A stretch of DNA of 64,000 nt from Mongoliitalea daihaiensis (GCF_021596945.1 NZ_CP063779.1:2330001-2394000); one strand, 5' to 3'; positions 44,718-55,359 are shown, numbered from the stretch's first letter. Notes: generated by a model not told the origin, from the sequence alone. A program made the numbers and translations.

Positions 44718-45398
44718 ATGAAAACAATACTTTCTTTCTTCTTGCTTTTGCTTAGCTTTTCTTTTTCAGTTCAAGCGCAGGAAACGCTAGGGGGAATACG
44801 AGTCAATGTTGGCTTACCTACCGTTGATTTCCGCTCGGAAGTGGGCAGTCAATGGTTTCCCTCTCTCAACCTTGGAGTTCTCAAGCAGCTTGCAAATACT
44901 CCCATTTACGTAGGTGGGGAATTCGGATACATGCTTTATGGAACAGCGGTTCATAGGAGTAGAGAAGTGATTAACGGTACCGATCAGCGATTCAGAATCC
45001 GAAGAAATAACAATGCCATTCATCTGTCAGGAGTAGTTCGTTTCATGCCGGATTTTGGGATAGGGGTTCGACCTTTTGTTGAAGGACAATTCGGGGCCAT
45101 TCATACCTACACTCGATCTAAGGTCAGGGAAAACAGACTGGCTGAACCATTTGTCTCAGGAACTGAGGTGTATGATTGGGCTCATATGTATCAATTGGGA
45201 GGCGGCTTGATGATACCCTTAGAAAAGGGAGGAGATACATTCCTGGAACTGAGGGTGAATTACATGCAAACAGGCACCATGGATTTCCTTACCAGCCGCG
45301 ATGCGAGCTATGACAATCAAGGGACAGTCACCCTCAATACCCGAAATGCAGCCTTTCAAATGCTGAGTCCCAGCCTTGCTGTTAAGTTTAGGTTTTGA
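44718..45398 (+). CDS. Outer-membrane beta-barrel protein
   Basis: 226 residues with a signal peptide (MKTILSFFLLLLSFSFSVQAQ). Alternating strands with GGEFGYMLYG, GVGVRPFVEGQFGAI-like and YQLGGGLMIPL phrases, and a last strand SPSLAVKFRF ending in Phe, the usual C-terminus for barrels inserted by the BAM machine. It resembles small OmpW / porin-like Bacteroidota barrels. No operon partner. Confidence 0.75.
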   Translation: MKTILSFFLLLLSFSFSVQAQETLGGIRVNVGLPTVDFRSEVGSQWFPSLNLGVLKQLANTPIYVGGEFGYMLYGTAVHRSREVINGTDQRFRIRRNNNAIHLSGVVRFMPDFGIGVRPFVEGQFGAIHTYTRSKVRENRLAEPFVSGTEVYDWAHMYQLGGGLMIPLEKGGDTFLELRVNYMQTGTMDFLTSRDASYDNQGTVTLNTRNAAFQMLSPSLAVKFRF

Positions 45399-45812
45399 CG
45401 CTTTTGAATGCAAGTAATGGTTGAAGTCGTTTTTTTCTTTACCTTCATATCCGTTATAAAGAAGGATTGATTAAAAGACAGATAAGGGTGGAGAGGTGAA
45501 CAGTCACTCACAGATAAAGCTGATTCAACCGATTTAGCGCAGATGTAATTTATTTCAATTTCGCTAAATAAAAAACTATATTTTTGGTTTCAAAGAATTA
45601 CCGCTATTATCGAATTCAAAAAATAATTGTATTCATTCATATGGGGAAAACTATTTCACTAAAAATTTGAAAGCAGGCAAATGATTCTGCCGAATACCTA
45701 ATATCATGAAAAAAGTCCCTTTACTAATTTTTCTAATTCTAAACACTTCTCTTTTATTTGGGGAATCCCAAGTCTTTTCTAAATTGAACTATCAACTATC
45801 CACGCTCAATCA
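45399..45812. other. Gene-poor gap with a decayed signal-peptide fragment
   Basis: The first 300 bases are AT-rich with nothing recognised. At 45706-45816 a short frame reads MKKVPLLIFLILNTSLLFGE and stops after 36 residues: a signal-peptide-like start with no body, so probably a gene remnant. Confidence 0.5.
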
Positions 45813-46069
45813 ATGAAAAAACATTTCCACTTCTTTTGGGTCTTTTTCCTGTGGGCGATCCATTATCTTCAGGCCCAAACTACCCCTGATCTTTAAACGC
45901 TCGAAACATTGGCATGATAACACCTATGAAATCATCTGGAATTTGGTTTAACTTCGGTACCCTTCAATTTATTCTCAATACTAAGTTGGAGGTGACAGGA
46001 ATGGACTTTAATGTTCCTAATGATGATATTTTCTTTGAGGAATTGAAACCCGTAAAAATAAACCAATGA
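45813..46069 (+). pseudogene. Decayed secreted-protein gene upstream of the arginase-family gene
   Basis: ATG 45813 opens a signal peptide (MKKHFHFFWVFFLWAIHYLQ, then AQTTPDL) that stops at once. Further on, one frame reads RSKHWHDNTYEIIWNLV to a stop and the next frame takes over as FGTLQFILNTKLEVTG and ends NDDIFFEELKPVKINQ, with TGA 46067-46069 overlapping the next ATG. Start, middle and end of one protein thus remain with a deletion and a frameshift. Family not recognised. Confidence 0.5.
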
Positions 46070-46860
46070 TCAAAGTTTTAGGAATCCCCTTTGATGCTAA
46101 CAGTTCCTTCCTTAGAGGACCTTACTTGGCTCCTCCCAGAATTCGTCTGATGGCAAGTGAAGGATCCGCCAATAACTACACGGAAGAAGGAGTGGAAATC
46201 CTAGCAGGCAGGGATTTTCAAGATTTAGGGGATTTATTGTTTGCTAGTCAAGATCCCCAAAAGGCATACGAATACATCAAAACATTCGTCAGCAAAGCCA
46301 TTGCCGATGGTAGCAAACTCTTAAGCTTGGGAGGAGATCATTCCATTGCATACCCCGTTATTGAAGCGCATGCGTTGAAACATGGTCCTTTACATGTTTT
46401 ACAGTTGGACGCGCACGGTGATTTGTATGAGAATTTTGAAGACAATCCCTATTCCCATGCTTCTCCTTTTGCCCGATTATTGGAAAAAGGCTTGCTGAAA
46501 TCCCTGACTCAAGTTGGGATTCGAACCTTGACTCAACATCAGCGGGAACAGGCTGCCAAGTACAAGGTATCCATCGTTGAAATGAAAGATTTTAGCATGG
46601 ATTTCATACATACCTTGGAAGGGCCGTTGTATATTTCCTTGGATATAGATGTATTAGACCCTGCATTTGCGCCGGGAATATCGCATTATGAGCCAGGTGG
46701 CATGAGTACTCGGCAGCTGCTCGATATCATTCAGGCTATCAAAATACCCATTATTGGAGCAGATTTGGTAGAATATAATCCTGTTCGTGATCATCATGAC
46801 ATGACGGCCATGGTAGCGTTCAAGTTGATGAAAGAGTTGATTGGAAAAATGAAGCAATAA
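46066..46860 (+). CDS. Arginase/agmatinase-family ureohydrolase
   Basis: 264 residues. All three manganese-binding signatures are visible: GGDHS, DAHGD and SLDIDVLDPAFAPG. The fold is complete and the length is near the small end for agmatinases (SpeB). It would hydrolyse a guanidino compound (agmatine, arginine or formiminoglutamate) to urea or formamide. The substrate cannot be fixed from sequence. The ATG overlaps the stop of the decayed gene (ATGA), a sign that the pair was once translationally coupled. Confidence 0.9.
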   Translation: MIKVLGIPFDANSSFLRGPYLAPPRIRLMASEGSANNYTEEGVEILAGRDFQDLGDLLFASQDPQKAYEYIKTFVSKAIADGSKLLSLGGDHSIAYPVIEAHALKHGPLHVLQLDAHGDLYENFEDNPYSHASPFARLLEKGLLKSLTQVGIRTLTQHQREQAAKYKVSIVEMKDFSMDFIHTLEGPLYISLDIDVLDPAFAPGISHYEPGGMSTRQLLDIIQAIKIPIIGADLVEYNPVRDHHDMTAMVAFKLMKELIGKMKQ

Positions 46861-46865
46861 GAAAA

Positions 46866-46886
46866 GCCCTGCTGAGTATGCAGGGC
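46866..46886. terminator. Hairpin terminator between convergent genes
   Basis: GCCCTGC (46866-46872), 7-base loop, GCAGGGC (46880-46886), flanked by AAAA on the left and CTTT on the right. It can serve both the arginase-family gene and the prohibitin-like gene. Confidence 0.7.
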
Positions 46887-46949
46887 CTTTACGGTTCTGG
46901 TTAAGAGAACCTATCGTTAACACCGCTATGATTCAGTTACTAGGGATAT

Positions 46950-47729
46950 TTATTTTTGAGAGTTGATAAGGTATGGAGTCTTACCGTCGGTGATTATAAT
47001 TTTGGTATTAGGAGAGTTGGCTAGCTCGCGGAAAGCTTCGATACTTCTTAATTCGATGATTTCTCTCACAAGTCCTTCAGCTAGAATTTTTTGTGCTTCT
47101 CGTGTACCTTCGGCTTCAATTTTTCGTCTTTCAGCTTCCTTGCGTTCGCGCTCTAAGATGTACTCCATTTGCTGCGCCTCTTGTTCAGCTTTCAATTTAC
47201 GCTCAATGGCACGGCTCAATTCAGCAGGAAGGTTGATGCTTTTCATCAATACCCGCTCTACCACAAATCCTCTTTGTCTCAACGATTCATGCATTCTGTC
47301 CTGAATCTCCTTTTCAATCTCAGAGCGCATCCCTGAGTGCATGTCTTTGGCCATGTACTGCGCTGTGATGTCAGCAGCTGCCGAGCGGAACACATTCAAG
47401 ATTAAAACTCTTTCATAGTTAGTTCCAATATCTTCTAAAATAAAAGGAACCTTACTTTTCTCAATGCTATACAAAATGGAGATTTCGGATTCAATGGTCA
47501 ACCCTTCTTTACTTGGAAGAGGTAAGCGAATTTCCTGATTTACAGTACGAATTGGGACTTTTATAACTCGGGTGGTAAATGGATTAAACCCTACCAAGCC
47601 TGCATCTAGAGAGGTATCGGAAAGTTTTCCAAATCTACTTTTGACTCCCACCTCTCCTTGACGGATGACAGCACAAGAACTAAGGAAAAATATTCCCAAA
47701 AGGCTAACTAATAACAATCGGTTTTTCAT
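46950..47729 (-). CDS. Prohibitin / SPFH-domain lipoprotein
   Basis: 259 residues. Signal with lipobox (MKNRLLLVSLLGIFFLSSC), then a band-7/SPFH domain (about 25-185: GEVGVKSRFGKL, VPIRTVNQEIRLP, SLRQRGFVVERVLM), then a charged coiled coil (QEAQQMEYILERERKEAERR). The prohibitin-like group forms large membrane-attached rings that affect membrane proteases. A lipid anchor replaces the usual N-terminal helix. Stand-alone gene. Confidence 0.88.
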   Translation of the reverse strand: MKNRLLLVSLLGIFFLSSCAVIRQGEVGVKSRFGKLSDTSLDAGLVGFNPFTTRVIKVPIRTVNQEIRLPLPSKEGLTIESEISILYSIEKSKVPFILEDIGTNYERVLILNVFRSAAADITAQYMAKDMHSGMRSEIEKEIQDRMHESLRQRGFVVERVLMKSINLPAELSRAIERKLKAEQEAQQMEYILERERKEAERRKIEAEGTREAQKILAEGLVREIIELRSIEAFRELANSPNTKIIITDGKTPYLINSQK

Positions 47730-47948
47730 GGTACATATTCTATTGGTTTAAGTGTTCATACGGAATAATCTTTCTCTAAGGTTTCGTTAACAAAAATTAA
47801 TTTTAAAATAGTCTTTCCAATGAAACAAAGTATCTGAATTTTCGTTTTTTGTAAAATAATTTAAGCGGTTGAAATTGAATGATTTAAAACTAATTTTGGT
47901 AGCTAACACCTTAGTCCCTATTTTTGAAGGACACTAATCCCCTCGCAC

Positions 47949-48506
47949 GTGAAAAGAATCGCAATTTTGGCTTCCGGTAGTGGTTCGAATGCCGAAGCAA
48001 TTACCCGATATTTCCAAAACTCCGAAAATGGTAAGGTAACTTTGATCGCCAGTAACAAGTCAAATGCTTATGTATTGGAACGAGCTAAACAATTGGAAAT
48101 ACCTTCTGTGATTTTTTCAAAAAAAGAGTTGGAGTCAGGAGTATTGACCCAGCTATTGCTCCAGAAAAAAATAGATTGGGTTGTATTAGCAGGGTTTTTA
48201 TTGAAAGTTCCCGAAAATTTAATCCAAGCATTTCCCAATAAAATCGTCAATATTCATCCCGCTTTATTGCCCAAATTTGGCGGAAAAGGCATGTACGGTG
48301 CGCAGGTGCATGAAGCTGTGAAAGCTGCGGGAGAAACGCATACGGGAATTACTATTCATTTGGTCAATGAGCAGTATGATGAGGGTAAAATCATTTTTCA
48401 AGCAGCGGTGGAGGTGACGCCTGAAGATACACCAGAAAGCATTGCTTCCAAAGTTCATGAATTGGAATATAAATACTTTCCAAATGTGATTGAAAGCCTG
48501 CTTTAA
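47949..48506 (+). CDS. purN: Phosphoribosylglycinamide formyltransferase
   Basis: 185 residues with a GTG start (KRIAILASGSGSNAEAI follows directly, the family N-terminus; no better ATG nearby). The catalytic segment NIHPALLPKFGGKGMYG has Asn and His, and the Asp lies in YDEGKIIFQ. It formylates GAR with N10-formyl-THF in step 3 of purine synthesis. It is followed by purH on the same strand; the 109-base gap holds GCCACAAAG...CTTTGTGGC, a dispersed-repeat-like hairpin. Confidence 0.95.
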   Translation: MKRIAILASGSGSNAEAITRYFQNSENGKVTLIASNKSNAYVLERAKQLEIPSVIFSKKELESGVLTQLLLQKKIDWVVLAGFLLKVPENLIQAFPNKIVNIHPALLPKFGGKGMYGAQVHEAVKAAGETHTGITIHLVNEQYDEGKIIFQAAVEVTPEDTPESIASKVHELEYKYFPNVIESLL

Positions 48507-48615
48507 TCTATTGATTTTCCTACCTTTGCCACTTGAAAAATTTTCCACCAAAATATAGCCACAAAGTCCAGGACAATTCCTTTGTGTCTTAACGTCTTTG
48601 TGGCCGTCAAAAATC

Positions 48616-50142
48616 ATGGCTACCAAAAAAATACAATCTGCATTAATCTCCGTCTATTACAAAGACAATCTTGAACCCATCATCGCTCAATTGAAAGCAC
48701 AAGGTGTGACCATTTATTCCACGGGTGGCACACAACAGTTCATAGAAGAGCAAGGTGCTACTGTTGTTCCTGTAGAAGAGTTGACAGGGTATCCGTCCAT
48801 CTTCGGTGGAAGGGTGAAAACCTTGCATCCAAAGATTTTTGGAGGGATTCTTCACCGTCGGGAAAATGATTCTGATGTGGCGCAGGCTGCTGAGTTTGCT
48901 ATTCCTGCTATTGACTTGGTGATTGTGGATTTGTATCCATTTGAAGAAACAGTTGCTTCCGGTGCATCAGAAGCAGATGTGATTGAAAAAATTGATATTG
49001 GCGGGATTTCTTTGATCAGAGCCGCTGCCAAAAACTTCAAAGATGTAGTCATCATTGCTTCCAAAGCTCAATATGGTGAATTGGAAGCCCGCTTGAAAGC
49101 ACAAGATGGAGCTACTACTTTGGAGGATAGACGCTACTTTGCAGCTCAGGCATTCCAAGTATCTTCCAATTATGATACCCATATTTTCAACTATTTTAAC
49201 CAAACTGAGCAAATCCCTACATTAAAAGTATCTGAGTCCAAAGCGAAGGCCTTAAGATATGGAGAGAATCCTCATCAAGCAGCTCACTTTTATGGAGATT
49301 TGGAAGCCCTATTTGAGCAATTGAATGGTAAAGAACTTTCCTACAATAACTTGGTAGATATCGATGCTGCCGTTGCCTTGATTTCTGAATTCAAGGGAGA
49401 GACTGCATTTGCCATCTTAAAACATACCAATGCTTGTGGTTGCGCTACAGCTGATAGCGTGAAAGAAGCCTATCAAAAGGCATTTGCTGCTGATACTACT
49501 TCTGCATTTGGAGGTGTGTTGGTTACCAATCAGCCAGTAGATTTGGCTGCTGCCGAGGAAATGAACGGCTTGTTTTTCGAAGTATTGATTGCACCGGCCT
49601 TTGATGCAGATGCATTGGCTGTATTAAAGGGTAAGAAAAATAGAATTCTCTTGCAACAGAAAATGGACTTGCTAGGTACCAAGCAAATCAAGACCTTGTT
49701 GAACGGGATTATCGAACAGGATAAAGACTTACAGACCGAAACGAAGGCTGATTTCAAAGTGGCCACCAAACTCGCTCCAAGCGAGGAGGAACTAGATGCC
49801 TTGGTATTTGCTGCCAAAGTATGTAAACACACCAAGTCCAATACCATTATTTTGAGCAATAGTAATCAGTTGTTTGCTTCAGGGGTAGGGCAGACCTCTC
49901 GTGTAGATGCTTTGCGTCAGGCAATTGAAAAGGCAAAAGCTTTTGGATTTGATTTGAAGGGCGCTGTAATGGCTTCCGATGCCTTCTTCCCATTTCCAGA
50001 TTGTGTAGAAATTGCTCATGAAGCAGGCATTTCAGCTGTGGTACAGCCAGGAGGTTCCATTAAGGACCAGGATTCCATCGATTTCTGCGATGCCCACGGC
50101 ATGAGTATGGTGATGACAGGTGTCAGACATTTCAAACATTAA
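48616..50142 (+). CDS. purH: Bifunctional AICAR transformylase / IMP cyclohydrolase
   Basis: The start is set at 48616 (MATKKIQSALISVYYKDNLE), the family N-terminus. 508 residues. The cyclohydrolase domain has YSTGGTQQFIEEQG and GGRVKTLHPKIFGGIL; the transformylase domain has LRYGENPHQAAHFYG, FAILKHTNACGCA and SDAFFPFPD. It catalyses the last two steps to IMP. It groups with purN and is followed by a clear terminator. Confidence 0.97.
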   Translation: MATKKIQSALISVYYKDNLEPIIAQLKAQGVTIYSTGGTQQFIEEQGATVVPVEELTGYPSIFGGRVKTLHPKIFGGILHRRENDSDVAQAAEFAIPAIDLVIVDLYPFEETVASGASEADVIEKIDIGGISLIRAAAKNFKDVVIIASKAQYGELEARLKAQDGATTLEDRRYFAAQAFQVSSNYDTHIFNYFNQTEQIPTLKVSESKAKALRYGENPHQAAHFYGDLEALFEQLNGKELSYNNLVDIDAAVALISEFKGETAFAILKHTNACGCATADSVKEAYQKAFAADTTSAFGGVLVTNQPVDLAAAEEMNGLFFEVLIAPAFDADALAVLKGKKNRILLQQKMDLLGTKQIKTLLNGIIEQDKDLQTETKADFKVATKLAPSEEELDALVFAAKVCKHTKSNTIILSNSNQLFASGVGQTSRVDALRQAIEKAKAFGFDLKGAVMASDAFFPFPDCVEIAHEAGISAVVQPGGSIKDQDSIDFCDAHGMSMVMTGVRHFKH

Positions 50143-50166
50143 GAGTTGAGATAAAACTAAACCAAG

Positions 50167-50197
50167 GCTGTCTTCGAAAAGGAGGCAGCTTTTTTTT
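50167..50197 (+). terminator. Rho-independent terminator of purH
   Basis: Stem GCTGTCT / AGGCAGC (one G-T pair), 9-base loop, then eight T, 25 bases after the purH stop. Confidence 0.85.
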
Positions 50198-50217
50198 GTA
50201 AATTATCAGTAGTTTTA

Positions 50218-51336
50218 TTAAAAGTTTTTCAACTTATACTTGACCACAACAAAATTTGGCTCTGTTTCCAGTTGGTTTAGATACTTGGATATCTGAGAGT
50301 CCGTTTGGCTATTTTTGGCTTGCGCCCAAATATATTCAAATTGATGAATCGTGTAAAAATAGCCTTCATTATCAATATGTTTGGGTTGTATATAATTCAT
50401 GCCCAAATTTATATCATCAATAAATGTGCTTCCGGCAATTACATTGTTTGTCGATTTATTGAGGATAAAAAAATTAATTGCGTTGTTAGTGACATAATTC
50501 GAAAGTAGAAATTGGTCCGAAATTTTGATTAATGGATAATGATGAGAATATTTATCCGAATCCAAGAGTGAGTTTTGACTTTCGATAACTTCATAAGTAA
50601 GGAGCTCTAAAGGTAAATTTTCCTTGGGGAATTTTAGGAAAATTTTCCCCAATTCTCCTTTCGTTAGGGTGTATATCGTATCCAAAAATACATGAGAAGC
50701 ATAAATGGTATCCCGATGTTTGGTAAGGTTGTTGACATCCTTGAATGATATCACCCCTTCGTTTACTCTATGTTGGATAATTGGAGTCACTGTTTTTTTC
50801 TCTAGGTTCCATTTCACCAAAAAGTCTGTTGCGCTATTGATTGCATGAGATTGATTTTGAGGATACAGTATATAATCATCCCCTGAATCATGGACTAAAT
50901 TATTGATCCAAGTAATAGGAACTTCAGCTGAATTGATAAATTCTCCATCTATTGAGTAACGAAGAACATTCTTTATGGTTAAAATTTCCACTAGCTGAGA
51001 CTCTTCATTGAATGCAAGATTCAGCACAGTAAGATACTGACCAGGACCTTCCCCATAGTTGTTGATAATAGATACCAACTCAAAGTTTTTTGAAAGGATA
51101 TAGGTGTTTAAACTACTTTGGATATCCCCAAGGATAAAATAGTTTTCTGATTCAAGGAATTTGTCGAAAGAATAGCCATTAACCTCCTCCGGTAAACTAA
51201 TAAAAGATACTTCCTCGATAAATTCGCTCAATTTCAAATTTTTACCTTCGATGATATGAATTGTTTTGACTTCATCTTTTGGTTTTTGGCAGGCAGTCAA
51301 TAAAAGTATAAAAATAAAGATGGTAGTGGGTTTCAT
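50218..51336 (-). CDS. 6-bladed beta-propeller lipoprotein
   Basis: 372 residues with a lipoprotein signal (MKPTTIFIFILLLTAC, lipobox LTAC). The blade motif NNYGEGPGQYLTVLNLAFNE is the hallmark of the Bacteroidota 6-bladed propeller family (NHL-like), and several Asp-rich blade repeats follow. It is probably surface or periplasmic. Stand-alone gene, convergent with purH. No enzymatic residues are recognised; function unknown. Confidence 0.8.
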   Translation of the reverse strand: MKPTTIFIFILLLTACQKPKDEVKTIHIIEGKNLKLSEFIEEVSFISLPEEVNGYSFDKFLESENYFILGDIQSSLNTYILSKNFELVSIINNYGEGPGQYLTVLNLAFNEESQLVEILTIKNVLRYSIDGEFINSAEVPITWINNLVHDSGDDYILYPQNQSHAINSATDFLVKWNLEKKTVTPIIQHRVNEGVISFKDVNNLTKHRDTIYASHVFLDTIYTLTKGELGKIFLKFPKENLPLELLTYEVIESQNSLLDSDKYSHHYPLIKISDQFLLSNYVTNNAINFFILNKSTNNVIAGSTFIDDINLGMNYIQPKHIDNEGYFYTIHQFEYIWAQAKNSQTDSQISKYLNQLETEPNFVVVKYKLKNF

Positions 51337-51845
51337 TCGATGGATAAGTTTTTTTAAAAGTAGTTTTGGTTCATTTCAATTAGAATCCGAATCTTATGTG
51401 AGCCAAAATAAGGATTAATCATCAGTATCGTTCTCTGAATTTGAATAAATTTCACAAATCATAAGCTACTGCATATTTATCTTTATTTTAGCGAGATGAA
51501 TTTTAAGATTCATTTTCCAGCGAAATAAAAATGTCCATGATGACAGCTTCAGAAGTCAGAAATCTATTTTTGATTTGACACTTACTACAAAATTTAAAGT
51601 TTCCATTCCTATTAATATAAAATGGTTATGATAATGAAAAGATATTGAGATAGTTGGTTAAGACTAGCGAGAAAATGTTACATGTTTCTCTTCAAAAAGA
51701 AAAAAATCTTTGTAAGGAGGGTTTATTGCTGTATTTAAATCACCCCGAATCTCCCTCTTTTTAATTTTATCCAGTAATTTGCAAACTTATCCGTTATTTT
51801 GTGTGGTTATTGGTTTAGGACTGCCTAGACTCTGATAAATCAATT
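51337..51845. other. Gene-free gap upstream of cysS
   Basis: AT-rich. No open frame, hairpin with T-run, or repeat was recognised. It must hold the promoters of the divergent lipoprotein gene and of cysS, but no convincing -7/-33 pair could be placed. Confidence 0.5.
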
Positions 51846-53339
51846 ATGAAACATTCTTCAAATCTGAAAATTTATAATACCCTTTCCAGGGAAAAAGAAG
51901 CTTTTGAACCACTAAATGCACCTTTGGTAGGCATGTATGTCTGTGGACCTACGGTCTATGGAGATGCACACCTTGGGCATGCTCGTCCAGCGGTCACTTT
52001 TGATACGGTTTACAGATACTTATCTCATTTGGGATACAAAGTTCGCTATGTCCGGAATATCACTGACGTGGGTCATTTGACAGGTGATGCGGACGAGGGG
52101 GAAGATAAAATTGCCAAAAAAGCGAAGTTGGAACAACTTGAGCCCATGGAGGTGGCCCAGCAATATACAGATACCTATCATCGGGATATGGAATTGCTCA
52201 ATACCATCAAACCAAGTATTGAGCCTCGAGCCACCGGACATATCCCGGAGCAAATTGCCTTAGTGCAAGCTATCTTAGAAGAAGGACTTGCCTATGAAGT
52301 CAATGGTTCGGTGTATTTTGATGTGTTGAAATATAACGAGCGGGAGAAATATGGCAAGTTGTCTGGTCGTGTGTTGGATGACTTAATGTCTGGGACTCGT
52401 GATTTGGATGGACAAGGAGAAAAGAGAAATCCAGCTGACTTTGCCCTCTGGAAAAAAGCAGCTCCCGAACACCTGATGAAATGGGATTCACCATGGGGGA
52501 TGGGCTTTCCGGGTTGGCACTTGGAGTGTACAGCCATGTCTTCCAAATACCTTGGAAAGCATTTTGATATCCACGGAGGAGGAATGGATCTGATGTTTCC
52601 GCACCACGAGTGTGAGATCGCTCAAGGCAATGCCTGCAACCATCAAGATCCTGCCAAGTATTGGATGCATAACAACATGATTACCATCAATGGACAGAAG
52701 ATGGGCAAGTCCTTGGGGAATTTCATTACTCTTCAGGAGTTGTTTACAGGAAATCATCAGTTGCTAGAGCAGGCATATAGCCCCATGACGATCCGTTATT
52801 TCATGTTGACGGCTCACTATCGCTCAACCTTGGATTTTTCCAATGAAGCTTTGAAGGCTGCTCAAAAAGGATATAAAAAGATTATCAATGGTTTCAAAAT
52901 AGCCAAAAAGCTGGGGTATGTAGCAGAAGATATTGCCGTTGATGAAAATCAGGTGAAGCAGGTAACTTCAAGTATACAAGCTGCTTACCGTGCCATGGAT
53001 GATGACTTCAATACTGCCCAGGCCATCGGGCATTTGTTCAACCTCTTGAAAAAAATTAATTCCATCTACACCGGTCAGCTGAAATCTGCGCAATTTGGTG
53101 AAGAGGTCTTTACAGAAATGCTGCAGACATTTATGCTGTTTGTGGAAGAGATTTTGGGTATTCGTGAGGAGAAATCAGATGTGCAAGAGGACTTGTTACA
53201 GGTATTGTTAAATCTATACTCCGAAGCGAAAACAGCCCGAAATTATGACAAAATCGACGAAATCAGGGCAGCATTAAAAGCCATGGGTTTTGTAGTAAAA
53301 GATATGAAAGATAAAATTGATTGGGCATATGAAGAGTAG
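51846..53339 (+). CDS. cysS: Cysteinyl-tRNA synthetase
   Basis: 497 residues. The HIGH motif appears as HLGH (42-45), KMSKS as KMGKS in [12 protein letters not shown], and zinc ligands are in [23 protein letters not shown] and [10 protein letters not shown]. All domains, including the C-terminal anticodon-binding helices, are present. Its stop overlaps the start of the peptidase gene by 11 bases, so the two are co-transcribed. Confidence 0.97.
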   Translation: MKHSSNLKIYNTLSREKEAFEPLNAPLVGMYVCGPTVYGDAHLGHARPAVTFDTVYRYLSHLGYKVRYVRNITDVGHLTGDADEGEDKIAKKAKLEQLEPMEVAQQYTDTYHRDMELLNTIKPSIEPRATGHIPEQIALVQAILEEGLAYEVNGSVYFDVLKYNEREKYGKLSGRVLDDLMSGTRDLDGQGEKRNPADFALWKKAAPEHLMKWDSPWGMGFPGWHLECTAMSSKYLGKHFDIHGGGMDLMFPHHECEIAQGNACNHQDPAKYWMHNNMITINGQKMGKSLGNFITLQELFTGNHQLLEQAYSPMTIRYFMLTAHYRSTLDFSNEALKAAQKGYKKIINGFKIAKKLGYVAEDIAVDENQVKQVTSSIQAAYRAMDDDFNTAQAIGHLFNLLKKINSIYTGQLKSAQFGEEVFTEMLQTFMLFVEEILGIREEKSDVQEDLLQVLLNLYSEAKTARNYDKIDEIRAALKAMGFVVKDMKDKIDWAYEE

Positions 53340-54309
53340 ATTTTGGATTGGCATAGTGGCGGTACTTTTACTTGGATCCTGTGCCAGTGAAAAGCAAAGT
53401 GACCAAGGTCAGACATCCATTCCATTACGGGAAGCTCCTGAGTTTTCGGCTGATTCTGCCTATCAGTTTATCCAGCGACAAGTGGACTTCGGTCCCCGAG
53501 TTCCGAATACTCCTGGTCATGCTGCCACGAAAGAATGGTTGATAGCACAATTTAAATCCTATGGTTGGGAAGTTCAAACTCAGGAATTCCAAGCAACCAC
53601 CTATGACAACTTGACTTGGGACTTGACCAACATCATAGCCAGCTACAATCCCAATGCGAAAAAGCGGATTTTGTTAGGGGCTCATTGGGATACTCGAAGG
53701 ATTGCAGATAAGGATACAGAGCGAATGGATGAACCCATCGATGGGGCTAATGATGGAGGTTCTGGAGTGGCTGTTTTATTGGAAATTGCTCGCGTGATTG
53801 GTACTGGTTCAGATAAACCCGACGTTGGAATTGACATTATTTTATTTGATGGAGAGGATGATGGAGAGCCTGAGCATATAAATTTCAGAAATAATTCCAA
53901 AGTTTGGTGGTGCCACGGATCCCAATATTGGTCTAAGAACCTACATGAACCGGGCTATACTGCCTATTTTGGCATTTTGGTAGATCTGGTAGGAGCGAAG
54001 GGAGCACGATTTTATCGGGAGGGATATTCGATGTATTTTGCCAAAAACATCGTCCAAAAAGTATGGAATTATGCTACCGATTTAGGGTTTTCAGACTTCT
54101 TTATCCACAAGGATAGTCCTGAGATTATGGACGATCATCTTTTTGTCAATAGAGATGCAAAAATCCCCATGATCAATATCATTGAATATTCACCTCAAAC
54201 AGGCTTTGGATTGTACCATCATACCCATTTGGATAATATGGATATCATCGATAAGAGAACATTAAAGGCTGTTGGACAAACTGTCTTAGTTAGTTTATAT
54301 CAAGAATAA
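53329..54309 (+). CDS. Secreted M28-family peptidase / glutaminyl-cyclase-like lipoprotein
   Basis: The start at 53329 gives [18 protein letters not shown], a lipoprotein signal with lipobox LGSC, inside the cysS end. 326 residues. Zinc-binding residues of the M28/QC fold: Asp in AHWDTR, Asp in GANDGGSG, Glu pair in LFDGEDDG, and His in [10 protein letters not shown]. The fold fits both aminopeptidases and glutaminyl-peptide cyclotransferases; the single-zinc, WWCHGSQYW-containing layout favours the cyclase-like group. It is attached to the envelope. Confidence 0.85.
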   Translation: MKSRFWIGIVAVLLLGSCASEKQSDQGQTSIPLREAPEFSADSAYQFIQRQVDFGPRVPNTPGHAATKEWLIAQFKSYGWEVQTQEFQATTYDNLTWDLTNIIASYNPNAKKRILLGAHWDTRRIADKDTERMDEPIDGANDGGSGVAVLLEIARVIGTGSDKPDVGIDIILFDGEDDGEPEHINFRNNSKVWWCHGSQYWSKNLHEPGYTAYFGILVDLVGAKGARFYREGYSMYFAKNIVQKVWNYATDLGFSDFFIHKDSPEIMDDHLFVNRDAKIPMINIIEYSPQTGFGLYHHTHLDNMDIIDKRTLKAVGQTVLVSLYQE

Positions 54310-54333
54310 TCATCCTCACCCCAACCACCAACC

Positions 54334-55359
54334 ATGAAAAAAGGGCATCAAGTAACCATGAAAGAAATCGCCAAGAAACTGGGCGTTTCAGTGTCCACGG
54401 TTTCGAGAGCGTTGAAAGATTCTCCCGAACTTCATCCGGATACCAAGAAGCGGATTGTGGAGATGGCCGAGAGCATGAATTACCAGTATAATTTACTTGC
54501 TCAAAGTTTGCGGATCAGCAAGACCAAGGTATTGGGCGTGATTGTTCCAGAGTTGACTTCCCACTTTTTTTCGTCCAATATTTCCGGCATACAGGATACC
54601 GCATCCAAGCGAGGTTATAATGTTATGATTTGTCAATCCAACGAATCTTTTGACCAGGAAAAAGCCAATTTGAGAACATTAGTGGCGGCTCAAGTGGATG
54701 GATTATTAATCAGCTTAAGCAGAGAAACCAAAACCTACGATCATTTACATGATTTATACAATCGGGGAATTCCCTTCATGATGTTTGATCGGGTGACTGA
54801 GGAGATACCTGTTTCGAAAGTCACAGTGGACGATGCACATGGAGCATATTTGGTGGTAGACCATCTATTGAAACAAGGGTGTAAGCGTGTCGCATTTGTT
54901 TCAGGACCGGAGGATTTGTACATCAGTAAAAAGAGAAAAGAAGGCTATCTCAAAGCACTCTTAGAACATGGAAAATCTGTAGAAGATGCCATCATTTATA
55001 CCACAGATTTAACTACAGAGGGGAATAAGCAAGTAGGCGAAAAGATACTTTCAGACAGCAACCGACCTGATGGAGTATTCTGTCTTATTGACCCGTTGGC
55101 CATCGATGTTTTGATGGTATTTAAAGAAAACGGGATTAAAGTACCGAAAGATATTGCGTTGGCTGGATTTACTAATAATCCGACTTCTGGCGTTATTGAA
55201 CCATCATTGACCACAGTTTCGCAACCCGGTTATGAAATGGGTGTAATTGCTGCGGGGCATTTATTGGATCAGCTCGATGAAATTGTAACAACTGAGCCAC
55301 GCTCTTTTGTGTTACAGACCACCCTCATTCCGCGCAACTCTACCAAACTCAACGCTTAA
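54334..55359 (+). CDS. LacI-family transcriptional regulator
   Basis: 341 residues. The DNA-binding head MKEIAKKLGVSVSTVSRALK starts at residue 9 (the in-frame Met at 54358 could also be the start), with hinge YNLLAQSLR, followed by the sugar-binding-type core (LGVIVPELTSHFFSS, FMMFDRV, VAFVSGPEDL, ALAGFTNNP). The galM gene follows after 34 bases, so the regulator likely controls sugar use. The effector is not known. Confidence 0.93.
   Translation: MKKGHQVTMKEIAKKLGVSVSTVSRALKDSPELHPDTKKRIVEMAESMNYQYNLLAQSLRISKTKVLGVIVPELTSHFFSSNISGIQDTASKRGYNVMICQSNESFDQEKANLRTLVAAQVDGLLISLSRETKTYDHLHDLYNRGIPFMMFDRVTEEIPVSKVTVDDAHGAYLVVDHLLKQGCKRVAFVSGPEDLYISKKRKEGYLKALLEHGKSVEDAIIYTTDLTTEGNKQVGEKILSDSNRPDGVFCLIDPLAIDVLMVFKENGIKVPKDIALAGFTNNPTSGVIEPSLTTVSQPGYEMGVIAAGHLLDQLDEIVTTEPRSFVLQTTLIPRNSTKLNA

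Noticed and set aside
48558-48605. GCCACAAAG...CTTTGTGGC hairpin as a purine riboswitch before purH
   Set aside because: The loop is about 30 bases with no aptamer-like core. The sequence looks like a common dispersed Bacteroidota repeat.
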